Assembly (NCBI GenBank): GCA_009809945.1
Contig: WTPW01000026.1
Span: 348,376 to 412,375 of the forward strand
Source: Gigaspora margarita
Lineage: Eukaryota > Glomeromycota > Glomeromycetes > Diversisporales > Gigasporaceae
Direction: 5' to 3'
DNA length: 64,000 bases
The notes under the pieces are model-generated. The model searched no databases and had not been told where the DNA came from. It worked only from the letters and a program-made list of their open reading frames with translations. The position numbers and the translations under genes are program-made. Shown here one piece after another: positions 35,196 to 45,514 of this stretch. How positions within the stretch are numbered: the stretch's first letter is position 1; every line of letters begins with the position of its first letter.

Positions 35196-35361
35196 GTTGT
35201 GATTAGATTTAAGTTAGGTTTAGATCAAAATTAGTATAAAATTGCGAGAGGATCATTTTTTGTTAGAAGTACAACAGGGTTACCCTAGTAAATTTTGAGA
35301 TATAAAAATAGCGCACAAAGTGTATGGGACACTGACTAATCCTTTCCCTTTTATTAATTTA

Positions 35362-35575
35362 CTTAATTAATTCTGGAAAAATCCAAAGAAAGGAATATTA
35401 TCATAATAATTATTCTGATTTATTTCAGTCCTTACCACAAAAAGATTTAGCTGAGGAGCAAAGAGAATCATATGAATACTTTCTTTATCAAGCTTTACCA
35501 AAACTATTACAGTTTACCAATAATAGCCACTTTAACTCCTTCTTGGTAAATTTTGGCTTGTTACTATTGCAGTAA
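35362..35575 (+). other. ~200-bp insertion with coding-like sequence
   Basis: The first block lacks this segment (TTATTAATTTA continues directly into TTATTGCAGTAAATTT). From 35372 to the stop at 35573-35575 the frame is open for 67 codons and reads like protein (SGKIQRKEYYHNNYSDLFQ, LPQKDLAEEQRESYEYFLY, QALPKLLQFTNNSHFNSF). I do not recognise it. It may be an exon fragment carried by a mobile element. No start codon or terminal repeats were identified. Confidence 0.35.
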
Positions 35576-36228
35576 ATTTGATTAGTATAAAGATTTAACA
35601 ATGTGGTTGTCTCATCAGAGGCGGTATTTTGATTTAATTGTTTTCGTCATATTGCAAAAAATAAATTCTTTGAAATTTTATAACCCATTTTTAATGCATA
35701 TTATTCGTGCTTGTTTATTTTATTAAAAAAAAGAGATTCGTATTCAATCTTATATCTTTATGTCTATCATTTAACTAATATTTTCATATGATAAATTCTA
35801 TTATAATGATATAAATTTCTTAATCTAATTGATCATAATATAATAACAAAACCTATCGTGTTAAAAAAAAAACATAGGATCTAATTGGCCATATTGTGAT
35901 AAAATAGAAAATCCTATTGTATTAAAAAAAGTCATTAGCACTTAATCTTGAGGATAATTTTACTATAAGAGTCTAATAAAAATTGTAGTATCAACCGACG
36001 TTCCAGATATTTGCCATTTCGGAGTTTATAAAAAATAACAAGAATGTAAAATTTATATTTTGGGGGTTTCAGAATTGCTTATTTCGAAAATAAAAAGGTT
36101 TAAAAAAAATCCTATTTTTTGTTTTAAATCCGTTTTGATAAACACAACAGATGGGCGATTAAATAAATAGTATATACTTTAAAAAAAAAAAATAAGTTTT
36201 ATAGTCACTTTCTTTTGGAATAAATCAA
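35576..36228. other. 3' flank of pseudogene B, collinear with 13640-14360
   Basis: Same non-coding order as the first block. A 31-bp stretch near 36056 (GGGGGTTTCAGAATTGC) is absent from the first copy. Confidence 0.45.
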
Positions 36229-37740
36229 TCACTGATTTATTATGAAATCGGCCGTCGAATCATTAATTCTGAAACCCTCATTTTGAATTTTTAATTTATT
36301 TGCATAGTGATTAAAAGCATCATCGAATTCGTTTCTGCCGTATTAGGCAAATATTTGTAGAAGAAATTCATTATATTCGTTATAATTGACTTCTTCTTTA
36401 ATTTAGTTGGATTTAGAATTTCAGTTAGACATCTTTGTAAGAAATGATCTTGTGTTTCTTGCTTAATTTCCGTTAAAGACTCTACTAAAATCTTTACAAT
36501 GTCATCTAATCGACTTTCAAAAAAGTGGAAAATATCAATAATAATGCTATAGTTTAATTGAAATCAGGCCAATTGGTTCAATAAGTCGCGCCTTAACAGC
36601 TTTTGCATTAGGTTTAATCCATCCGGAAGGTAGTGCTGGTGGGAAAAGTATTAAAAGCGCTCCTTGCAATACAAGATCATTAACATTCTCGCATATTTCA
36701 AAGTAACCAACTTTTTTCAATTGATGTACATAGTCTTTACGGATTAATATTGATCTCGCAACAACATTAAGCTGACGATTATTTTCATGTCCATCTTTGG
36801 GTGGATATTCTTTTTGTGAATAAATTTGTGTATCATTAAGGTTTCTTGGCGGGAAAGGTATAAATTTCTTGCACAAAATTAGATCATTGATCACCTCATA
36901 ATTGTTTTCTAAAACAGTTGGTGCATAATTAATAGTATGCAGACCTCCAGAAAGAAATGAAAAAGCTCCATATCATTTCCTTTTAAGTACAAATCAGCGT
37001 TGAATGCTTTAGAAGCTTTCCGTTAAATACATATAAACGAAGATTTGTAAATTACTAGCCCAGGGGGTAATTTTTTGTTGCAAAGTTCTAATCCTATCAA
37101 TATCTGTTTGTCCTAAACTATGAGCAATCTTTAGTTCGATAAGTTTTTGATAATAATTTCCATAATGAATACGAAGACGTTGTGCAAAATATCCTGAAAG
37201 AATTCCACCTTTGATAATAATAGCTCGAGGGACTTCGACAGAGGTGAAAGTTGGTCCTAATCTATTAGCATTGAAGAGAGAATGAACACTCCCAAATTGA
37301 TAAATGATCCATTTGACCCTGGCTTGAGAATCTTTACGCAAAAAATAGTAACGATAAACGCGGATGTCTAATGCTTTAAATAATTAAGTAATGTTTAAAC
37401 TTTTTTTTTTATCTTAAAACGTTTTTAAAAAGATATCATTTGTACATATAACTGAATCGATCTTTTTTTTTTTTTAAATCTTAAAAATTACTTACATTTA
37501 TGCAGATGATGTTTATGGAGAAAGTCCCTCAAACAATACAGTTTGAAATTCTGTGGTCTGTTGCGGGATAACTGAACCTTGTAATCCACTAAATGGATTT
37601 CCACCTTCGACCAGATTATCATATCTTTGAACAGCAATGGATGTACTGATGGATTGATTTTGAGCTCTTTGAGGTCGACCAATAGCTGGAAGATTTTGGG
37701 CTTGATTATTCTGTGGTTGGACGTTGTTAACTTGATTCAT
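36229..37740 (-). pseudogene. F-box-like multicopy family pseudogene, copy B
   Basis: Closest relative of copy A. MNQVNNVQPQNNQAQN (37740 down) runs to LFEGLSP followed by TAA, exactly as in A, then a GTAAGT donor near 37495. Exon 2 (about 37390-37009) has intact frame over RKDSQARVKWIIYQFG and GPTFTSVEVPRAIIIKGG, then loses frame at MYLTESF. A second piece (36894-36547) holds EYPPKDGHENNRQLNV and LVLQGALLILFPPALPSGW. A further shift leads through ESRLDDIVKILVESLTEIK to a C-terminus with GFRINDSTADFIINQ and a stop at 36229. Copy A lacks that last stretch through a ~50-bp deletion. The shared TAA after the first exon suggests either that the first exon is spliced differently from my reading, or that decay began before duplication. 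Function unknown. Confidence 0.7.
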
Positions 37741-38151
37741 AATCAAACTTAAAATAAAAAATACATATTAGCATCATATAAATGCACTCAAAACCCCTAA
37801 TTTGGTGAAATTTGTTCACACACTTAAATAATAAATAGTCAATGTTAAATTAGCTGTAAATTCGTTATTTTGCAATATGGGTATTTAAAGATATCCGAAA
37901 TTGCTATTATTTGTCAAATATTCCGAATTTTCATAAAAACAATACCTCATACTACAGTCCTCTTATAAAATCTATCTTTTAAGTATTTTTTTTTTTTTAC
38001 AAAATTCGAAATATTGAATTTCAAAGAAGCTAACACTTGACTAGAGTTGCGGTTATGCCAGTATAATAAAACTGTTTAGCATAACTTCGTATAATAATGT
38101 ATAATTGGTATTATACCTAGTTAGATTTGTATAATGCCAGTATAATATCAG
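37741..38151. other. 5' flank of pseudogene B with the empty MITE site
   Basis: ATGTTAAATTAG (TTA at 37845-37847) is the uninterrupted counterpart of the MITE at 15958. The GTATAATGCCAGTATAAT region follows. Confidence 0.5.
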
Positions 38152-38324
38152 GTAATTTATTACACGGCTCCTAATTGTTCACCCATGACTTTTTTACTGA
38201 TATTCTCACGGTTGATATTTTCACGCTGATATTTTTCACGGATTTTATGTCCGCCGTGAAAATATCAACCGTGAGAATATCAGTAAAAAAAAGTCATGGG
38301 TGACAATTAGGATCCGTGTAATAA
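38152..38324. mobile_element. Near-perfect hairpin MITE with in-window empty site
   Basis: Arms of about 75-80 nt (TATTACACGGCTCCTAATTG, CCCATGACTTTTTTACTGAT, ATTCTCACGGTTGATATTTT) are mirrored with few changes around a short centre. ATCAG lies on both sides (38147-38151 and 38325-38329), and a single ATCAG is present at 16585-16589 in the first block. The element type is uncertain because a 5-bp duplication is unusual. Confidence 0.75.
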
Positions 38325-38933
38325 ATCAGTTATTACACGTATTTGTCGTCGATATCATTGAATCAATTTCGATATCATTCATCATTGAAGCTGCGCTGCA
38401 ATACTGAATAATATCTCGATTGATCCGTGATATTAAATGATATCTATGATAAAACGTGAAATAACTATTACATATCGATAACCGCGAAATAACGCGCACG
38501 GGTGAAATTACAATATTCGCTCGAATTAAGACCAGATTTCGAAATAACGCCCCTGTGCGTTATTTCGCGATCCTACAGTAGTTGTCTCCCATTTAATGTG
38601 TAGGCAGTGAATGCTGTGTGATATGCATAGTAAACTCATAAAAATCTTTGATTTGTATTTTAGATCCGCTGAAGAGAATAAAGAGGTGACCATGATCTAA
38701 ACGGAGTAAATCTGAAGCGGAGGGAAATCACATGATATCGGACTAATTCAAATTTTTTATTGATGCCCAAACATAGGTTTAGAATTTTTGTCTTGTCTGA
38801 TTTATCAAATTTGATTGATTTGTGTATCGTGATTTCTTTCCACTTTAAACGATCCCCGCGTTTAGTAATTCCTATCACTATATAGCTAATGTTATCAACC
38901 CTACCGTGTTTTAAGATCTTTTAACGTTGACCA
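38325..38933. other. Interval with a further insertion and block end
   Basis: Compared with the first block, about 245 bp are inserted between CAGTTAT (38327-38333) and GTAGTTGTCTCCCATTTA (38578). The insertion contains GATATCATTGAATCAATTTC and GAAATAACGC words. No gene. The minus frame 38660-38878 shows no recognised domain. Confidence 0.4.
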
Positions 38934-39227
38934 GGAACACTTTAGGTCCGTTAATTAGTGTAACTAAAATGGCTACATATTGAAATATTTCATGTAGTGA
39001 GTACAGTATACCATGCATCACAATACAGAGTTAATAGAAGCCAAGCAAATTTTTTAATAAAATCTTTATAAAACTTCAAACAAAGATAGCCTATCAAAAA
39101 CTTGACTAAATTCGATAAAAATTTGTTATCAAATTTTTTATTGAGTTTTTGTTAAGTTATTATTGCTTAAAACTTTTAAAAACCTTTATTACAAACATTT
39201 GATTAGTTCCTATTGACTCACACATAT
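38934..39227 (+). repeat. Dispersed repeat R1 (split copy, left part)
   Basis: Collinear with 12770-13020 (ACTAAAATGGCTACATATTG; GAACAAAGATAG-like; AAAACTTGACTAAATTCGAT). It stops at CACATATGTTTAAAG. The expected continuation is found, inverted, at 7787-7190. Confidence 0.7.
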
Positions 39228-39551
39228 GTTTAAAGTAGAGATTGTACCCGAGTCAGGTATTACCCGAGTTACCCGCGGTTAACCGGTTAACCGGGTAATG
39301 AGTTACCCGGATAGACTCACCCAAGTAAACCCGGGTAGATATACCTGGTAATACCCTCTAAATAATGCCTGGGTAATCAAATATTAATGATGAATTGTAA
39401 GTAATAGGTGTCATCAAACACAAGGCTTTTATATACAATAACTTAAAATACTTGTTATACGTCGCTGAAGAGATTATATAATAGAACAAATGTAAATTTT
39501 GATTGGTTACAATAATTCATGTAACCAATCACGTGGCAGCTTACTCGGGTA
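39228..39551 (-). mobile_element. Right arm of the older hAT-like element, with 8-bp TSD
   Basis: GTTTAAAG (39228-39235) is the reverse complement of CTTTAAAC at 7788-7795. The terminus TAGAGATTGTACCCGAG (39236) pairs with TAGTGATTGTACTCTG at 7796. The arm is rich in CCCGGTTAACCGG-like words. It ends with CTCGGGTA (39544-39551), the reverse complement of the inner duplication TACCCGAG at 7904-7911. Confidence 0.7.
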
Positions 39552-42500
39552 TAGTGTTTTGACCTGAGAATAAAAATATCAATCGGTTACCCAAGCCAGT
39601 TTATCCGATTTTAATCGGGTTAACCGGAATTATCTCGGTTAACTCAGTTGACCTGAGTTATCCAACAACCGGGCAGAATTTCTAATTGGTTAATTCGGTT
39701 GACCCAAATTATCAAGCAATCGGATCAGAATTTCTAATTGGTTAATTCAGTTAACCCGAGTTATCTAGTTGTGTTAGTATATATGTAACCCATTATATTT
39801 CTCTAAATATATACGTATAATTAAATATATATGTTTATTTTGTTTAATAATTATGATTAATATAATTTAAACTATAAATAACATTTATTATTAATATATG
39901 AAGTTAAAATTTTATTTATAAAATCATTATTTTGAAACCCTCAATATAAGATTCTATCGTTATAATGTAAATAAACTTTTAATTTTTGTTCGCTATGTAA
40001 AATTCAAATTTAGCATCATGAAATTTTCGAAAAAAATCTATAAGAATCAATTTGATTCATCATACACATTGAAAAGGATACTTGAGAACCTCCTTAGTCT
40101 GTAAGAATGTTCAGTGTAGCAATCGATTCAAATATACTTATGCCTAAATTTATCCCATTCACTATTAATGTAGTGATTCAGAATTATCTTATTTCGAAAT
40201 AAGCGGGAATTTAAAAAATTCTATTTCTGTTTTGAAATTCTGAAGTCAAGGGTTTTTATTTTGGTAATAAATTATCACTATGTAAAAAAGGATAAAATTT
40301 ATAGATACATTTATTTCGAAACAAATATGCCACTAATTTTATTCGAAATCAGAATTCCGATCATTAATTCTAAATCATCCTATTAGGGTGTTTTAGAATT
40401 TTGAATAAAAGGTAAAGGTACCTATTTCCATGGATGCACCTATTTCCGTGGATTAAATTTATTAGTAATTTATATATAAAATAAAAAAACCAATTTTTTA
40501 AAAATATAAAATTGAAATTTCTGAGATTTTTTACTAAATAAACAGTTCTTGGAGAATTAATAAAAGTTGTAGCAACTATCAATGCAGTTCTAATGATAGT
40601 AAAAATGCTAAATTCGGTCTAGAATATCAAAAGTTATGAGCGATTTACGTCTTGAGATCATATAAAATTTTTATATAGATCTACAAAGAAATGTATATGA
40701 TCGTGAAACATAAATTGCTCATAACTTTTGATCTACTGGACCGAATTTGATGCTTTTACTATCATTAGAACCACATTGACGGTGGCTACAAGATTTATTG
40801 ATTCTTAAGAGCTGTTTACTTAATAAATAATTTAGAAATTTCAATTTTATACTTTAAAGATTGTAATAAATTTTTTTTTAAAATTATACTTATTTAATTA
40901 ATAAAATTTTTAGAAAATGAATAGATAAATAATCAATAAAAGGTAGTAAAAAAAGAAAAACAAAGTATAAAAAACAAATAAATAAGAAAATTTNTTAGAA
41001 TTTTTAAATTTTTTAAATAGTTTACATTGTATCCACGGAAATAGGAGCGGGGGTATCAAATTTTATAAATTTTATAAAATTTTTCTTTACTAATACAAAA
41101 AATTTTTTTATATATTAGTATAATTTAATTTGTATATTTTTAAATAATAAATTAATTTTAAATTTTATATTTAAAGTTTAATAAAAAAATATTAATTTTT
41201 GAAAAAGTTTTATATGTAGCAAAAAAAAGTCCCCGGAAATAGGTACCTTTACCTAAATTAGTAGCATTTTGTTTCGAAATAAGTGATCTATAAATACTAT
41301 TCTTTTTTACATAGTGATAATTTATCACCAAAAAAACTCCTTATTTTATTTTTTGACATCAGAATTTCAAACCAGAAATGGAATTTTTTTTAAATTCCCA
41401 CTTATTTTCGAAATAAGTTTATTCTGAGTTACCCTGGTAAGTATAAAATATCGTATTAGTAAAAAGACATTTTATTAGTGCCTTTAATCTTGTATAATAA
41501 ATTTACCATGCTGATCCCAGTACAGTATTCAAAGAAACGTCAGATATTCTCAAGTACCTCACTCAATAGTTCAGAGACAACTCTAATTAATTGGAAATCA
41601 ACTAACCAGATGAGTAATCATTTCGATGAATAAAATATGGGATGCATACCATCTTTTTTCAGAGTATTTAGTTGGCTAAAATTTGAAATTCGCATTTCAC
41701 TCAATGAATTGTTACAGAGAATACCTCAATTAATCATAATGACTAAGCAGCATCTCTGATATTATTATAATGTAAGAATAAATGCGATGTTTATCCGTCC
41801 ATTGTAAATAATTCTTGTAAAGTTTCTCTATTGCATATTGTAAAACTATTATATCTGTCACTATCTATTGTTTGCAAACTGAATATAAAATAAGCATGTC
41901 TGTGAATAATTGTCAGTAAATAGTCAGTGAAATGATACGGATCTATTCAAGACATTGCTGACGCATCTCCTCTAATGCTTTTATGCTTCTAATCTTTGTT
42001 TTAAGCTTCAAAAGTCAGAAGGTGTTCTAACTAGATGCCCGCACTAATGCTTCTCCTTGATAATTACCAAGATCTACTGGGATTAGGTAGCGTTTTTACA
42101 AGTGCCTCTACTAATATTTTTCTTAAATTACAGAACTACATTAAAACACGAGTGCCGTCAAAAGAAAACCTACAAGTATATTTTATGTACACAAAATATA
42201 TGTATGAAAAGCCATAAATTTTAATTGGTTGATCTAGGAGTCAATTACTGATGCACTATATAATTAAATATGAAGTCAAATGTAGGTGTGTCAAAAACTC
42301 TACAAATTCGCGGATATGAAAATAATTTGAATTCATTTAACTCCTTGCACCCGCCTCTACCATGCGAACCTTGTTATGTAGTACAACCATTTTTGTAATC
42401 GGTTAACTGTATACCCAATTATGTTAGATTAGCTGGTTACCTAACTATCAACCGATTATATAGGATTAACCGATTAAGCATTTTATTCAATTGGTTAACC

Positions 42501-42558
42501 GGATATCTTTCGGTTCAGTTCAGTTACCTGATTATAGACCAACCGGGTCAAATCACTA
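39552..42558 (-). mobile_element. hAT-like non-autonomous element, copy 2 (inverted, 3.0 kb)
   Basis: Inverted copy of 7912-10062, with the same ends (TAGTGTTTTGACCTGAG on the left; inverse of TAGTGATTTGACCCGG on the right) and the same embedded foldback. It is longer because of the 843-bp insertion at 40411. Its own flanks (CTCGGGTA and TTGTACAT) do not match each other, but each matches a flank of copy 1. No transposase frame survives. Confidence 0.7.
40411..41253. mobile_element. 843-bp inverted-repeat element inside hAT-like copy 2
   Basis: Termini GGTAAAGGTACCTATTTCC and its inverse GGAAATAGGTACCTTTACC. A second inverted pair just inside carries CCTATTTCCGTGGAT and ATCCACGGAAATAGG. The matching place in copy 1 (TTCGAATAAAATTAGTGG, reverse strand, near 9200) is uninterrupted. 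The A-rich target makes the duplication ambiguous (3-4 bp, AAA or TAAA). Another inverted pair (GATCTACAAAGAAATG; TTATGAGCGATTTACG against CATAAATTGCTCATAAC) lies at 40610-40760. No coding capacity. An N is present at 40994. Confidence 0.75.
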
Positions 42559-43126
42559 TTGTACATAATCTGACTTATTCAATTTTTAATGTTCTTAAAC
42601 AACTCAAGCAAAAAAATGGCTTAAAAAGTCAATCAAATGTTTTACATATTTGAAATCATTTTACATATTAAAATAAAACTCAATCTTGCAAGCCCAAGAA
42701 TAATAATATTAAAAGTAACAATCGTTTTACAGTAGCTAATAAGAAAAGCAGAAATTTTATAAAAAAAATGGTGACTATGCTAACTAAATACTGAGAAAAT
42801 TATTAGCCCTTTATAGATTCAAACGGGTGATTTCTACAATTTGCATATATTTAAAAATTTTTGGAAAAGAATTTTTGCCATCCAAGTTATCCGATATTTA
42901 TTATGTCTATTAGCGATTCTTCTGTGTTGATATAGAGTCAACAGATCGAAAAGGTTTTAGTGATAGGGTTATTTATATCTAATTTAGTAGTAAAGAATGT
43001 CTTGTGGATTTTTAGATGTCTAGAGCAAACGGCTCTATTTTTCTCAATTATTTTAGTATAAATGATTTTCAAAGCCTTTTTGATGAAGCTACGTTATAAA
43101 ACCTCATTATTTTTACTATTATAATA
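42559..43126. other. Non-coding interval, nothing recognised
   Basis: Begins with TTGTACAT, the target duplication discussed in the inversion finding. The rest is AT-rich with no motif. Confidence 0.35.
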
Positions 43127-44530
43127 CAAAATAATTTATTAATGTTGCATTTGTTAATTTTTACCCTTTAACATCTCATTGTCCTCTTAAAAACTATTAT
43201 TATCGTTCTTGCATTACATAACCTTAAAATTAATACCTTATCGACGCCCTTCCTACATTGTTTAGTAAACTAATTTTTAAATTGATTGCATAATTAATCT
43301 GACCAAATTAAGTGATATCCTGACTCAGATCCAAGTGATTCGTAACTTGCATATTTTTATTTATTCTTTCTTATTTTTTTTTTATATTATAAATTTATTT
43401 ATTTATTTATTTATTTATTCTATTCTAATTAAATTTTTTTTAATATTATAAAAATATTCACCTTTTACAATGTCTCTTATGCATGAGCTGTAAAATAATC
43501 CGTGATCATCATGCACTTTAAGGGAGTCAAGAACCTGTTAAAGTGATATTTGGTTAAGCAACTCTCATACAATAAATAAATACGGTACTATGTGATACAT
43601 GTCATGAAGTTTAAGTACAGTAATGCAATTGTTCAATTAGTTTTGAGATTTTGTGGATGCTACAAAATGATTTATTGATATTGCATTTGTTAATTAATTG
43701 TTACTCTTTAACATCTCATTGTACTTTTAAAAACTATTATAATTGTTCTTGCATTACATAACCTTAAAATTAATACTTTATCAACCCCACCCCTATATTG
43801 TTTAATAAACTAATTTTTAAATTGATTGTATAATTAATCAGACCAAATTAAATGATATCCCGACTCAGATCAAAGTGATTTGTAATTTGCATATATTTAT
43901 TTATTCCTTTCCTTATTTTTTTTTATTTATAAATTTTTATTTATTGATTTATTTATTTATTTTATTCTAATTAAAATTTTTTTTAATATTATAAAAAACA
44001 TTCGCCTTTTACGATGTCTCTTATGCATGAGCCGTAAAATAATCCATGCAGAAAGTTAATTCAACAATCAAAATACTCTAATCAAAAGTTACTACATTTT
44101 TTATAACAGAACAGCTTACGTGAATATTGTATCAGTAATAACCTTTAAAGATAGCGAACATATATTCTAACATAAAATAATTAACTGATCTTATCAAACT
44201 TGTTATAACGTATACAGACTCTAAGAACAAGTTTTTATTATAGTAATATAAACAATATAAAAACTACTAACAACAAGAGAGCAAGTATTTGGCAGTAATA
44301 CCTTCATAACGTATTTAATTATTGCAATTATGAAAGACAAATAAAAGAATACATTTTTTTTTGTATAGTAATCGACATGCATTTTAAAGGAGTTAAGAAC
44401 CTGTAAAAGTGATATTTGGTTAAGCAACTCTCATACAATAGATAAATACGGTACTACGTGATGCATGTCATGATATTTAAGTTCAGTAATGCAATTGTCC
44501 AATTAGTTTTGAGATTTTGTGGACGTACAT
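43127..44530. repeat. Imperfect tandem duplication, ~540-bp unit
   Basis: 43127-43660 and 43664-44530 share the blocks TTGCATTTGTTAATT, ACATCTCATTGT, CTTGCATTACATAACCTTAA, ATCCTGACTCAGATC-like, CTCTTATGCATGAGC, AGTGATATTTGGTTAAGCAA and TTAGTTTTGAGATTTTGTGG. The second unit is interrupted by about 325 bp (roughly 44045-44370), which contains the minus frame at 44221-44427, without recognisable function. Confidence 0.7.
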
Positions 44531-45134
44531 CTTTTGAAATGCCATATAACCATACACTACGTGATTTTATCACTCTGTTCCTGGTATTTCACTTTCTTAA
44601 TGAATTGACAGGGCTATGAAAATTTTGAGAACCTATTCGTAAGTTTCATTGCTATGTATAGTAACCTGGGCCATAACTTGAAACAATGCTTAACGCCAGC
44701 GACTTTGAGATTTTATTGTAATTAAATGTAAAAGCATTTGTTTTTTTTTAATAATTAAAAAATTGTCGAGAAATTCAAAACTTATCTAGGTTAAATTTGT
44801 TTATTAACTCAAAATAATAGTAAATAATATTTAATAACCCACTTTTGCTTCAGTATAAAGTTAATAATATAACAATTTATTGAATCTTATATTTTCATCA
44901 TACTTTAATTTTTTTTTACCCCTCAAAAAGAAAAATACCATAGGAAAATTTTTAACCAACTTTTAGAAAAATAAGTAATAGTTATATTACGGACAGTTTC
45001 ATATAAATGAAATTCCGTTTATACACAACTGCACAGAACATAATTATTATTATAATCATTATATTATACATGTATAATATAGCAATTTTATTTGATTCAA
45101 TTTTTTTTTAACTATTGAAGAGAAACCTTTTTAA
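44531..45134. other. Non-coding interval, nothing recognised
   Basis: AT-rich DNA. No gene or repeat boundary is supportable. Confidence 0.3.
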
Positions 45135-45400
45135 GGCTATTTGAAGTTAATTTTTTGGTTAACATCACCCCCTAGCTGAAGTCTTCACCCATCTCCCTCC
45201 GAAAATGAACAACCAATCAAAATGCTATATGACTCTCATTTGTCACCTGATTTATATCAACCAATGAAATTGGCCCATCTTAGTTCATTTTTATATGTTC
45301 GTTTCAATGTTCGTTTCATATGTTCATTTTATTTTATTCCCTCTCCCTCCTGAGAGTCCTAAAAAAGTGATATTAACCAAAGAAACAACTTCAAACGGCC
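45135..45400. mobile_element. PIF/Harbinger-like MITE, GGCCGTTCGAAGTT family, copy 2
   Basis: Left end GGCTATTTGAAGTTAATT, right end the inverse of GGCCGTTTGAAGTTG, flanked by TAA (45132-45134 and 45401-45403). It is the inverted counterpart of 21733-21992, sharing AACATATAAAAATGAAC, CAGGTGA and the CTCGGGAGGGGGAGG-like region in reverse complement. Confidence 0.8.
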
Positions 45401-45514
45401 TAACCGACATTTAAAAAAAGAATCTATAATTCTCCATTAATTCTAATTGGATATATGAAATTGTTATTTATAATTGGACAAAATAGATTAATTGCTATAA
45501 GATCAGCAGAATTT

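Larger units (their letters stand above)
31600..38625 (+). repeat. Second copy of the 13.0-16.6 kb block, heavily invaded
   Basis: The order of segments (R1, old MITE, gene 3' flank, F-box-like pseudogene, 5' flank, GTATAATGCCAG region) is the same as at 13036-16640. The extra length comes from insertions at 31697, 32259, 33291, about 35362, 38152 and about 38334. Most of these have their empty site in the first copy, while the MITE at 15958 is absent here. This shows which sequences came after the duplication. Confidence 0.75.

Noticed and set aside
36056-36285. GGGTTTCAGAATT / AATTCTGAAACCC inverted pair as ends of a mobile element in the second block
   Set aside because: The sequence between them is also present in the first block, and the right-hand word lies in the pseudogene C-terminus that copy A lost by deletion. 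It therefore does not behave as an inserted element.
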